This document shows, piece after piece, positions 1 through 6,860 of a stretch of 13,755 nucleotides of DNA. Below the pieces are notes generated by a model. It saw only the letters and a program-made list of their open reading frames with translations. It did no database searches and was not told the origin of the DNA. The DNA is from Candidatus Zixiibacteriota bacterium (GTDB lineage: Bacteria; Zixibacteria; MSB-5A5; UBA10806): assembly GCA_003520965.1 (NCBI GenBank), contig DOTU01000036.1, forward strand, positions 1-13,755. The letters run 5' to 3'. The first letter of the stretch is position 1. The number at the start of each line of letters is the position of its first letter. The translations under genes were made by a program, and so were the position numbers.

Positions 1-112
1 TCATCCCCCGCTCTTTCTCCTCGGGGAGACGATCAGGATCGATGCCAGTCATCTTGAGCACCAGCGACGATTTGCCGTGATCTATATGTCCGGCTGTTCC
101 AACTACAAACAT
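1..112 (-). CDS. selB: Selenocysteine-specific elongation factor SelB, N-terminal fragment
   Basis: SelB is the EF-Tu-like GTPase that carries Sec-tRNA to the ribosome at UGA codons followed by a SECIS hairpin. Only the first 37 codons are in the window; the gene continues past the left edge. What is visible is diagnostic: the P-loop GHIDHGKS at residues 8-15 and the switch I segment DRLPEEKERGM at 27-37, which is the SelB form of this region. The ATG at 110-112 overlaps the selA stop by 10 bases (ATGTTTGTAG contains the selA TAG), so translation is probably coupled to selA; no clear Shine-Dalgarno sequence is seen. It lies at the end of selD-selA-selB as far as the window shows. The SECIS-binding winged-helix domains would be outside the window. 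The family assignment is close to certain despite the short length. Confidence 0.95.
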   Translation of the reverse strand, partial: MFVVGTAGHIDHGKSSLVLKMTGIDPDRLPEEKERGM

Positions 113-1494
113 AACTTTATCGCGTCAATAAGGATGTTTATCTGTTCGGGCATAACGGTTCGCATATCGAGCAGCACTCCTCCGGCGCTGGTACGACAGA
201 CTACGGGCACATCATTGTTTAATAATATTTTGGAGAGAGCTGTAGGGTCCCCGGCGATTTTAATTCCGAAACTATCGAAATCATATTCCGGAAGCGATCC
301 TCCGCCAAAAGAGCTTTTCAATTTGATCGCGCTAATTTTTGGGCTGGCTAATGTCAAAACTATTTCTTCAGAAATACGCTTAAGCTCTTCAATAGGAAAT
401 ACCGCCATCTCCCAGCAAGGAAGAGGCTGCTTTCGCAAATGAGCGAGAAGAGTATGCTCCAATAAGCCAATGGTTAGTTTATCGAGCCTGAATGTTCGAT
501 ACAACGGGTCCTTTAGAAGGGCGGCAATCAGTTTTTCTCGTCCAACAATCAATCCCGCTTGCGGGCCACCCAGAAGCTTATCTCCGGAAAAACAAACGAG
601 ATCGGCCCCGGTGCGCGAGGCGGTTGAGACAGTTGGCTCAGAAAGCCCTCCGGCAAATCCGTTTTTATCGATCAGCCCGGAGCCGAGATCATAACAGAAT
701 GTAATTTTCCGGCTTTTGGCAAGCTCCGCAATACGGGATGGGTCAGGCTCCTCGGTGAAACCCTTTTGAACGAAATTACTTTTGTGTACAAATAGGATAA
801 GACCGGTATTTTTATTGATAGCCTTCTGGTAATCTGCGAGGGTGGTTTTATTGGTGGTGCCTATTTCGCGAAGTTTTGCTCCTGAACGTTCGATTATCTC
901 CGGAATCCTGAAGCCTCCCCCTATCTGTACTAACTGCCCTCGTGAGATAATAACCTCGTGGCCAGGCCCGGCAAGATTAGCAACTATTAAATATACCGAG
1001 GCGGCGTTATTGTTGACCGCCATACCGGCCTCGGCGCCGGAGAGCGCTGCCAGAAGACGGCCGATCATGCGGCTTCGAATCGAGCGCTTCCCTTCGGCCA
1101 GACTGAATTCGAGATTGGAGTAACCGGTGACAGCATCGATCAAATCTTCATAGGCATCAGCAGAGATCGGTGAGCGGCCCAGGTTGGTATGAAGGATAAC
1201 GCCAGTGGCATTGATGACTGGCTGAATCAGTTCCCGCTCGTAATGGGAAAACGTTTCTTCTAATTCGGATACAATCTCGCCATGTGATGGAATCTTGCCC
1301 TCGGATATTGATTTCTTTTTCGACACTAAGGCAACCCGTTTTAACTCGGATGATACAAACGGAAATGACCAGTTTTCTATTAATGGCTTCAGCGCCTCAT
1401 CCTCTAAAATAGAAGAGACACTGGGAAAACTCTGCAATCCACTCCGTTTAACGGTTTTGGAGCTCTTTACTTTTTTATGACTTTTACCAGCCAT
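103..1494 (-). CDS. selA: L-seryl-tRNA(Sec) selenium transferase SelA
   Basis: SelA is the PLP-dependent, cytoplasmic enzyme that converts Ser-tRNA(Sec) to Sec-tRNA(Sec) using selenophosphate from SelD. The 463-residue length is usual for bacterial SelA. Visible family motifs are INATGVILHTNLGR (94-107), the NNNAA segment (161-165), RGQLVQIGGGFRIPEI (185-200), GTTNKT (212-217), YDLGSG (268-273) and the PLP-lysine motif SGDKLLGGPQAG with the lysine at residue 306. The N-terminus is unusually basic (six Lys in the first 16 residues). The start is the ATG at 1492-1494, preceded by AAGG at close spacing, and it overlaps the selD 3' end by 28 bases. The 3' end overlaps selB by 10 bases, so the three genes form one tightly packed unit. 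Nothing looks broken. A related archaeal-type SelA-like protein is a poor alternative, because all bacterial SelA motifs are intact and the partner genes are adjacent. Confidence 0.98.
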   Translation of the reverse strand: MAGKSHKKVKSSKTVKRSGLQSFPSVSSILEDEALKPLIENWSFPFVSSELKRVALVSKKKSISEGKIPSHGEIVSELEETFSHYERELIQPVINATGVILHTNLGRSPISADAYEDLIDAVTGYSNLEFSLAEGKRSIRSRMIGRLLAALSGAEAGMAVNNNAASVYLIVANLAGPGHEVIISRGQLVQIGGGFRIPEIIERSGAKLREIGTTNKTTLADYQKAINKNTGLILFVHKSNFVQKGFTEEPDPSRIAELAKSRKITFCYDLGSGLIDKNGFAGGLSEPTVSTASRTGADLVCFSGDKLLGGPQAGLIVGREKLIAALLKDPLYRTFRLDKLTIGLLEHTLLAHLRKQPLPCWEMAVFPIEELKRISEEIVLTLASPKISAIKLKSSFGGGSLPEYDFDSFGIKIAGDPTALSKILLNNDVPVVCRTSAGGVLLDMRTVMPEQINILIDAIKLCL

Positions 1495-2522
1495 TTTGCC
1501 TTATCCTGGATTTCTCCGATTTTATTGAAGCGTACATTTCGTTTCTCAAGTTCATTTTCCAATTTAGCAGCCTCGCTGCGCTTGACAGAAATAAGCAGGC
1601 CGCCCGATGTTTGGGCATCAGCTAAAATCAATTTCTCATATTTTTCGAAATAGCCCGACCACTCCATATCCGGCTCGCAGCTTAGGAGATTGGAACGGGA
1701 TCCGCCTGGAAATTGATCCTCCTTACCCAACTCCAATGCTCCTGGCAGAAGCGGAACGGAATTGTAATCAATCTCTGCCGACACGCGCGAGGCAGCCATC
1801 ATCTGACAAAGATGCCCCAACAGCCCATAGCCGGTAACATCGGTAACAGCACACATTTCCACCTGCTGTACCGCCTCAGAAGCCGCCTTATTGAGTGTCT
1901 TCATACCTGAAACAGCCGCCGCTAACCATGCAGGCTTACCCTTGCCATTTTTAAGGGCCGTTGTTATCAAGCCTGTGCCGATCGGTTTAGTCAGATAAAG
2001 TATATCCCCAACCCGGGCAATGGCATTGGTAAGTATCTTTTGGGGATGAACCCCGCCGGTAACAGATAAACCATAGAACGGCTCAGGCGATTTAACCGTA
2101 TGTCCGCCCACAATCGGAATTCCCGCCTCAGTTGCCTTCTCCATGCCCCCTTTGATAATTTCACGCAGTACAGATAGGGGTAAGGTTTTATCTGGAAAAC
2201 CGACGATATTTAAGGCTGAAATCGGCCAGCCGCCCATAGCATAGAGATCGGAGAGTGAATTAGCCGCGGAAATCGCGCCAAAATCGAACGGATCATCCAC
2301 TACCGGCGTAAAATAATCAACCGTGGTAACGATAGCCAGTTCGTCAGATAGCTTAACAACCCCGGCATCATCGAACAGCTCCGGCCCCACTACGACATTC
2401 TTATAAGCATTTAATTTCAGGTCGCCCAGCACCTGGGCGAGGTCGCTTCGCGCTAACTTTGACGCTCACCCCGCGCAGGCTACATACTGAGTCAGCTTGA
2501 ATATTTCCTTTTTTTTATCCAT
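1467..2522 (-). CDS. selD: Selenide, water dikinase SelD (selenophosphate synthetase), selenocysteine-containing
   Basis: SelD makes selenophosphate from selenide and ATP, the selenium donor for SelA. The reading frame starts at the ATG at 2520-2522 (preceded by GAAGGG) and reads through an in-frame TGA at 2466-2468, giving 351 residues with Sec at 19; without recoding, the frame would be called only from a GTG at 2432. The recovered N-terminus contains LTQYVACAGUASK, which aligns with LTQYSHGAGCGCK of E. coli SelD: Sec19 sits at catalytic Cys17, Ser21 at Cys19 and Lys22 at the essential Lys20. Further family motifs are the Gly-rich GGHTVKSPEP segment, DVTGYGLLGHL and ADAQTSGGLL. Several SelD lineages are known to use Sec at this position. 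It is the first gene of selD-selA-selB and overlaps selA by 28 bases. Decoding needs the products of its own operon, so it could be self-dependent. An inactivating stop mutation is unlikely given the intact motif upstream of the TGA. Confidence 0.95.
2422..2465 (-). promoter_or_regulatory. Candidate bacterial SECIS element of selD
   Basis: The bases directly after the selD UGA can fold. The strongest structure is a perfect 8-bp stem, TCGCCCAG (2440-2433) with CTGGGCGA (2429-2422), closing a GUG loop that begins 34 bases after the UGA. A weaker alternative nearer the UGA is CGC-GAA-GCG, with its loop 17 bases after it. Known bacterial SECIS hairpins lie inside the coding region just 3' of the UGA, with the apical loop roughly 16-37 bases away and a G among the first loop bases; both candidates meet this. 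Which one SelB would bind cannot be decided by eye. A three-base loop is small, so the top pair or two may open in practice. Confidence 0.6.
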
Positions 2523-2551
2523 AATCCCTTCACCTATGGGTGATTTAAGTA

Positions 2552-2581
2552 AATATAACGCTTAGTGGAGGTCCAGTTCAA
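2552..2581 (-). promoter_or_regulatory. Possible sigma70-type promoter of selD-selA-selB
   Basis: On the minus strand the 74-base gap before selD contains TTGAAC (2581-2576) and TATATT (2557-2552) with an 18-base spacer. The -10 differs from TATAAT at one position and the -35 matches at four of six. Transcription would start near 2545, about 23 bases before the selD ATG. A small hairpin, TCACC-CATA-GGTGA (2543-2530), would then lie at the 5' end of the mRNA just before the ribosome binding site. Read from base pattern only. Confidence 0.4.
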
Positions 2582-2592
2582 GGGAATTGAAC
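2576..2592. promoter_or_regulatory. Perfect palindrome, possible operator at the selD promoter
   Basis: GTTCAA-GGGAA-TTGAAC is an exact inverted repeat with 6-base arms and a 5-base spacer. It covers the proposed -35 box of the selD promoter and lies between the stop of the upstream membrane-protein gene (2597) and selD. Its placement suits a dimeric repressor site. No T-run follows on either strand, so it is not a terminator. No regulator gene is visible in the window. Confidence 0.35.
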
Positions 2593-2596
2593 AGAA

Positions 2597-4561
2597 TTAA
2601 CGGGTACCCGCCGACTGCGCGGCCATAAGTAGCACCTTTCGAAGAGAATCGATCGCGGCAAGTTTGCCGTTCCTGAGAACATTCATTACGTCACCGCTGA
2701 ATTTTCTATTGTCACTATCCAATCGGGGCAGAATGCGCTCCAACCCGCTACAGGCCAGGCTATCATATCCGCTAATAATGCATCTCATATATAGATCAAG
2801 CTGCGTATCTATGGGGGCGTCAGGCCAGACTTTATAAGCCAGATCATAATAATATACCGACGAGTCATATTGCCCCTGGATTTCCTTTATCAATCCGATA
2901 TTAAGCAAAATATGAGGCGACTGCATTCCGGTCGAAAGAAAATCACGACAAATTTGTTCGGCATCCATATACATACGGGCGTGAATGAGCACATTAGAAA
3001 ACGATACCGCCGTATTGGCATAACCCGGGAAACGGCGTCGATTCGCTAAAACCATTTTCACGGCTGTCGTAGTATCACCGGCCCACATAAGCGATTCGAT
3101 CATCTGGATTGTCGACAATGTATCATTGGGGTCGCCATAATACCGTTCCAGAGCAGACCTGACTACTTCCTCATTATCTCCCTCATATTTACTGATCAAA
3201 GAGGCCCAGGACTTGCATCTATAGCCCGCCAGGTATTCCCGAGTGTAGTGAATATCGCTGCTGACAGCTTCCCTGACAGCCGGATATGAAATATCCCTGG
3301 AACTGTTTTGCCCCACCCAGGCGCCGGTATGCAATATCCCAAATATTCCAAGCGCCAAAAAGATCGAAACCGCCCAGCCTGCCTTCTTCTCCTTATCCAG
3401 GAAAAATGAAGCAATAAAAAAGGCCAATAGCGGCCCCGAACATAATGAGAGCATGTCCCAATCCCGGTAAGCTCCCAGTTTTGGATCAACCGCGAGCATA
3501 TAAATAAGGCCCGGGCCAATCAATAGCAGATAGAACGGGGATAGAATTTTCCGTCGAAGCGTACCAATGAAAACAACTAAGAGCAGTAACGGATAATTCA
3601 GCAGGACAATATTGATTACATCCCTAATATGCTGACCGGAAAACAGCGTGTATGGATTGGATGGCGTTTTCGCCAGTGGCACGAATATTCCCGCCAGCGG
3701 CACCTGGCTGAATAAAATCATATACCCTGCCACCAAAAGGCCGCACGCCAGGATAACTCCCAGCATAATTAGATATTTCGTTTTGCCCGGGAAATTCAAC
3801 AACAACAGGAAAATAAAGGACGGAATAAGAGAAATACTGCTCAATTGGAAAGCGCAGGCCAATATGAGTAGGGCGATCGTTAAAAGCGAAAGATGGCGGG
3901 CGTTTAGATCACGAATTGCGGAGAGCGAGTAAAAAAACATGAATAAAAAGGAGAATGTATAGTTTTCCACATAGCCGAAGAAAAACTGTAGGGCGGTAAA
4001 ACAAAATACAACGGCTAGCGATAGGATTAGATCGACCTTGTTTTTTATAATGTAATAAAGCGCAGTCAGAAATATCGCGCCGCAAGCGATGGAACAAATA
4101 GCATAAGATTGATAGGCGGCGTTGTCGCCGCGTCCGAGAAGGCTGAATACCATATTATGCAAGAGGTAATCCAGCGGCTCGGTGGGAGAGAAATAATTGC
4201 CCCGTTTGATAACTCCTAACAGGTTGTATCCATCGCCTAATAGGTGGTTGTTAGATTTAAGCAAGATAAAGAGGATAACCAATACAGCGGCTAAAATAGC
4301 ATAGATTACTTTTAACTGTTTGCCAGTAAATGAATAAAGCCAATCACCAAACTTAGTACCAATATTGGAGCCAATAGCCGGAATTGCCAGTAATATCAAC
4401 AAGCCCAGGCATAGTAATCTGAAAGGAAGAAATAATACCCCGACTGAATCAAGCCCCCAGAGATGCCATTGAGGAATAAACGATGTAATTATTGAGAGAA
4501 CCGCTAAGACCAGAATGATCAGGTTTATTCTGACATTATCATCCACTGCAACAGTCTTCAT
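2597..4561 (-). CDS. Polytopic membrane protein, GT-C-like, with TPR-like C-terminal domain (paralog A)
   Basis: Not assigned to a named family with certainty. The 654 residues split into an N-terminal membrane region to about residue 415, with some ten or more hydrophobic segments, and a soluble C-terminal half (about 470-650) of helical pairs that look like TPR repeats. Motifs shared with the neighbouring paralog are LGDGYN at 108, EPLDY at 128, FFFGYVENY at 193, DPKLGAYRDWD at 359 and YYGDPNDT at 474. An acidic loop after an early membrane segment, followed by many helices and TPRs, resembles GT-C glycosyltransferases acting on lipid-linked sugars; that role is inference. The start at 4561 gives the same N-terminal layout as the paralog (PQWHLWGLD against PGWHIWGLD), but its ribosome binding site is weak. 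It lies 62 bases after the paralog and 74 bases before selD. No link to selenium is visible in the protein. Confidence 0.85.
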   Translation of the reverse strand: MKTVAVDDNVRINLIILVLAVLSIITSFIPQWHLWGLDSVGVLFLPFRLLCLGLLILLAIPAIGSNIGTKFGDWLYSFTGKQLKVIYAILAAVLVILFILLKSNNHLLGDGYNLLGVIKRGNYFSPTEPLDYLLHNMVFSLLGRGDNAAYQSYAICSIACGAIFLTALYYIIKNKVDLILSLAVVFCFTALQFFFGYVENYTFSFLFMFFYSLSAIRDLNARHLSLLTIALLILACAFQLSSISLIPSFIFLLLLNFPGKTKYLIMLGVILACGLLVAGYMILFSQVPLAGIFVPLAKTPSNPYTLFSGQHIRDVINIVLLNYPLLLLVVFIGTLRRKILSPFYLLLIGPGLIYMLAVDPKLGAYRDWDMLSLCSGPLLAFFIASFFLDKEKKAGWAVSIFLALGIFGILHTGAWVGQNSSRDISYPAVREAVSSDIHYTREYLAGYRCKSWASLISKYEGDNEEVVRSALERYYGDPNDTLSTIQMIESLMWAGDTTTAVKMVLANRRRFPGYANTAVSFSNVLIHARMYMDAEQICRDFLSTGMQSPHILLNIGLIKEIQGQYDSSVYYYDLAYKVWPDAPIDTQLDLYMRCIISGYDSLACSGLERILPRLDSDNRKFSGDVMNVLRNGKLAAIDSLRKVLLMAAQSAGTR

Positions 4562-4623
4562 CTTTGGGTTATATTTTCAATTTTAGGTGATGTAATTAAA
4601 TCGTTCTTATTATTCGCAAATAA

Positions 4624-6591
4624 CTATAGATTGCCTTTTTTTACGGCACTACTCACCACCTGTCGGAGCGAATCTATACGGGCGCTATCACCTGTTTTAA
4701 GGATACTCAAAATGCTGGCAGCATTATCTTTATATGAATCGATCAATTGGGGAAGCAATCTCTCGAATCCGGATTGGGCCAATTTGTCATTGCTGCTTGT
4801 AAAGCAATCCAAATAGAGCCTGTATTGCTTATCAATAGATGAATTGGGCGTTAGGATAAAGAATTTGTCAAGGTAGTAATACGATGAATCTACTTGTTTG
4901 ATGGAATTCTTAAGATATCCTAAACAGTAGTAAACGGAGGCGTCTCCGCCTTTGATAGATAGATAGTTATGACACATATTTTCAGCTTCATCATAACGGC
5001 CTGCTCTGATCATGGTCATGGCAAATGATGAAACTGCAGAATTATTAGCCTGAAATCTCAGCCAATTATTCTGGACAATTTTCATGCTTTGCGTTGTATC
5101 GCCCATGGTTAAGAGTATATCAGCGAGTTCATAGGTATTTAAAGTATCATTGGGATCGCCATAATATCGTTCCCAGGCCGCCCGGCTCACCTCTTGTGCA
5201 TCCTTACCATATTTAGCCGCCAGTGACGCCCATGATTTATTTCCCCAACCAAGTTTATAATTCCTTGAGTAGTGCGGGTCGCGCTGAACTTCGCTTTTGA
5301 TAATCGCGTACGAATTCTCCTGCGAAACGTTTTGAGCAATCCAGCCTCCGGTATGGAGAATTCCGAATAGGCCCAGGGCAATGAAAACCGAATAAGCCCG
5401 ATGGCTCTCCAGTTTATTCTCCAATAGGGCAGTTAGTGCAAAAGCCAAAATTGGAGCGACGGCTATCGATAGCAAATCCCAGTCTCGAAGCGCGCCAAGC
5501 TTGGGGTCGATCAGTATCGTAAACAGTAAGCAGGGCACGATTAGCGTTAAGTAGAATGGTTGAAGAACCTTTTTCCGTAAATTGCCGATCAGAATTATCA
5601 CTACCAGCATGGGATAGCTTAAGAGCATCAAATTGGCCAGATCGGTAAGATGACGGACAGAAAACATGCTGTAAGGGTTGTCCGTCGTCGCCCACAAAGG
5701 GACCGTAATATCACTGATTGAAAGCTTGCTGGAGAAGATCAGATATGCACCACCCGTTAAAAGAGCGGCCAAAACCGTAACACCCAGAATGATATATCTC
5801 TGCCGGGCTGAGTATTTTCGAGTGGCTAGAAATACCGCTGACGGGATCAAGACCGCGCTGCTGATATGAAATCCGATCGCCAGTACCAGCAAGACGATAG
5901 AAGTAACCGAGAGGCCATCTTTATTGGAATCCCTGATCGCAGAGAGCGAATAAAAAAACATCAGCACAAACGCGATGATATAGCTCTCGACATACCCGAA
6001 GAAAAACTGCATGACCACAAAACAGGATACTACGCCAAGAGCGAGAATTAAATGAGCTCTGTTTTTGATAAATAAAAATAACCCCAGGAGAAATGCAACT
6101 CCGCAGGCGTAAGAGGTTAACGAATATGACCGATATACCCCCTGCTCATATCCGCCATATAGCTTGAATAAAACCTGGTGAATAAAATAATCCAATGGTT
6201 CAGTGGGCTGGAAATACTGACCGCCCTTGACATTAGCCAATATCGTAAAACCATCTCCAAGGAAATGGTCTTTCGAGGAAAAGATCACGAAAAGTATGGT
6301 CAAGAGCAGACTTAGAATTAAGTAAATGAAAGTCAGGTTGGTTTTAGAGAATGATTTTAGCAAATTGGAAAGCGATTTACCCACTCTGGTATTTACTTTC
6401 GGAATGGCCAACGCTAAAAGCAGCGCTAAAAAAGCAAATCTGAGCCAAACGGGAAATGTTTTTGGAGTGTCGAGCCCCCAGATATGCCAGCCGGGAACGA
6501 ATGAAAAGGCGACCGAAACAGCCGCCAATAGTATTACATAAATGATGATTTTAGAGCTATCGTCTGTTTTAACGTTTCCCTGCGCACACAT
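4624..6591 (-). CDS. Polytopic membrane protein, GT-C-like, with TPR-like C-terminal domain (paralog B)
   Basis: This is a full-length paralog of the next gene downstream and equally unnamed. The chosen start is the ATG at 6589-6591 (MCAQGNVK), preceded by AGGGG at 8 bases, giving 655 residues. The open frame continues upstream to 6744, but that extension would translate the tRNA-Sec gene and is rejected. The layout is a multi-helix membrane region to about residue 420 followed by a TPR-like C-terminus. Motifs in the same order as in the paralog are LGDGFT, EPLDYF, FFFGYVESY, DPKLGALRDWD and YYGDPNDT. The conserved LGDG...EPLDY loop after an early helix is a plausible GT-C-type active-site loop; substrate unknown. 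Its ATG lies 24 bases after the 3' end of selC with no terminator between, so the tRNA and this mRNA are probably made as one transcript. A recent tandem duplication is unlikely, since the two copies have diverged well. Confidence 0.85.
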   Translation of the reverse strand: MCAQGNVKTDDSSKIIIYVILLAAVSVAFSFVPGWHIWGLDTPKTFPVWLRFAFLALLLALAIPKVNTRVGKSLSNLLKSFSKTNLTFIYLILSLLLTILFVIFSSKDHFLGDGFTILANVKGGQYFQPTEPLDYFIHQVLFKLYGGYEQGVYRSYSLTSYACGVAFLLGLFLFIKNRAHLILALGVVSCFVVMQFFFGYVESYIIAFVLMFFYSLSAIRDSNKDGLSVTSIVLLVLAIGFHISSAVLIPSAVFLATRKYSARQRYIILGVTVLAALLTGGAYLIFSSKLSISDITVPLWATTDNPYSMFSVRHLTDLANLMLLSYPMLVVIILIGNLRKKVLQPFYLTLIVPCLLFTILIDPKLGALRDWDLLSIAVAPILAFALTALLENKLESHRAYSVFIALGLFGILHTGGWIAQNVSQENSYAIIKSEVQRDPHYSRNYKLGWGNKSWASLAAKYGKDAQEVSRAAWERYYGDPNDTLNTYELADILLTMGDTTQSMKIVQNNWLRFQANNSAVSSFAMTMIRAGRYDEAENMCHNYLSIKGGDASVYYCLGYLKNSIKQVDSSYYYLDKFFILTPNSSIDKQYRLYLDCFTSSNDKLAQSGFERLLPQLIDSYKDNAASILSILKTGDSARIDSLRQVVSSAVKKGNL

Positions 6592-6615
6592 GCGTGATCC
6601 CCTTGAAAATAGAAT

Positions 6616-6708
6616 CGGAAGGGGGAGGACTCGAACCTCCCGCGACCGGGAACACCGACCGCCTACGGCTTTGAAGGCCGCGGGGGCCACCAGACCCCAT
6701 CCTCTTCC
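6616..6708 (-). tRNA. selC: tRNA-Sec (anticodon TCA)
   Basis: A 93-base tRNA with the hallmarks of tRNA-Sec. The anticodon TCA (6674-6672) sits in the loop CTTCAAA on a 5-bp stem (GCGGC/GCCGT). The D-stem is long (GGGGTC/GGCCCC, 6 bp, 4-base loop). The variable arm has 8 bp (GCGGTCGG/CCGGTCGC), and the T-loop is TTCGAGT. The acceptor begins GGAAG, as in E. coli selC, and the discriminator base is G. CCA is not encoded. The acceptor plus T-stem has 12 bases on its 3' strand, so it folds as 7/5 or 8/4 instead of the usual bacterial 8/5, and position 6 is an A-C mismatch. SelA would charge it with Sec, and SelB would deliver it to UGA codons such as the one in selD, 4.1 kb downstream on the same strand. 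Confidence 0.95.
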
Positions 6709-6714
6709 AGGCAA

Positions 6715-6744
6715 ATAATAACAATTATGGACCATCCTTAGCAA
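6715..6744 (-). promoter_or_regulatory. Possible promoter of selC
   Basis: On the minus strand TTGCTA (6744-6739) and TATTAT (6720-6715) are 18 bases apart, and the tRNA-Sec 5' end follows the -10 by six bases, which would start transcription at or next to the mature 5' end. The -10 is one base from consensus. Judged from pattern alone. Confidence 0.4.
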
Positions 6745-6825
6745 GCTAAAAGGGATAGCAGTTAGTTAACCACATGGTAAAAATGCGATAAATCCGGTAT
6801 ATCCAATAATAAATAACAATAGCAG

Positions 6826-6854
6826 TTGTCAGAAATCCATGTTTGATTTATATA
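6826..6854 (+). promoter_or_regulatory. Possible promoter of the PAP2-like gene
   Basis: TTGTCA (6826-6831) and TATATA (6849-6854) are separated by 17 bases. Expected transcription start is about 6861, which is the A of the gene's ATG. If correct, the mRNA would be leaderless, which fits the lack of any Shine-Dalgarno sequence before this ATG. The region 6709-6860 is divergent, serving selC on the other strand. Confidence 0.4.
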
Positions 6855-6860
6855 AGCGGC

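Noticed and set aside
842..1123. Open frames on the plus strand opposite selA, and similar ones opposite other genes
   Set aside because: They have no recognisable domains, signal sequences or ribosome binding sites and lie fully opposite strong, conserved genes.
2433..2522. The TGA at 2466-2468 as an inactivating mutation or sequencing error in selD
   Set aside because: The SelD motif continues on both sides of the TGA in the same frame, the codon falls exactly at the catalytic Cys/Sec position, and selA, selB and selC are all present.
3196..3519. 107-codon minus-strand frame inside paralog A
   Set aside because: It is an alternate frame of a well-supported gene, with no composition or motif of its own.
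6592..6744. N-terminal extension of paralog B starting at 6744
   Set aside because: It would translate the tRNA-Sec gene; the ATG at 6591 has a ribosome binding site and gives the same length and N-terminal layout as the neighbouring paralog.
6843..6860. TTG start for the PAP2-like gene
   Set aside because: No ribosome binding site, overlaps the likely promoter, and the ATG at 6861 gives a normal N-terminus.
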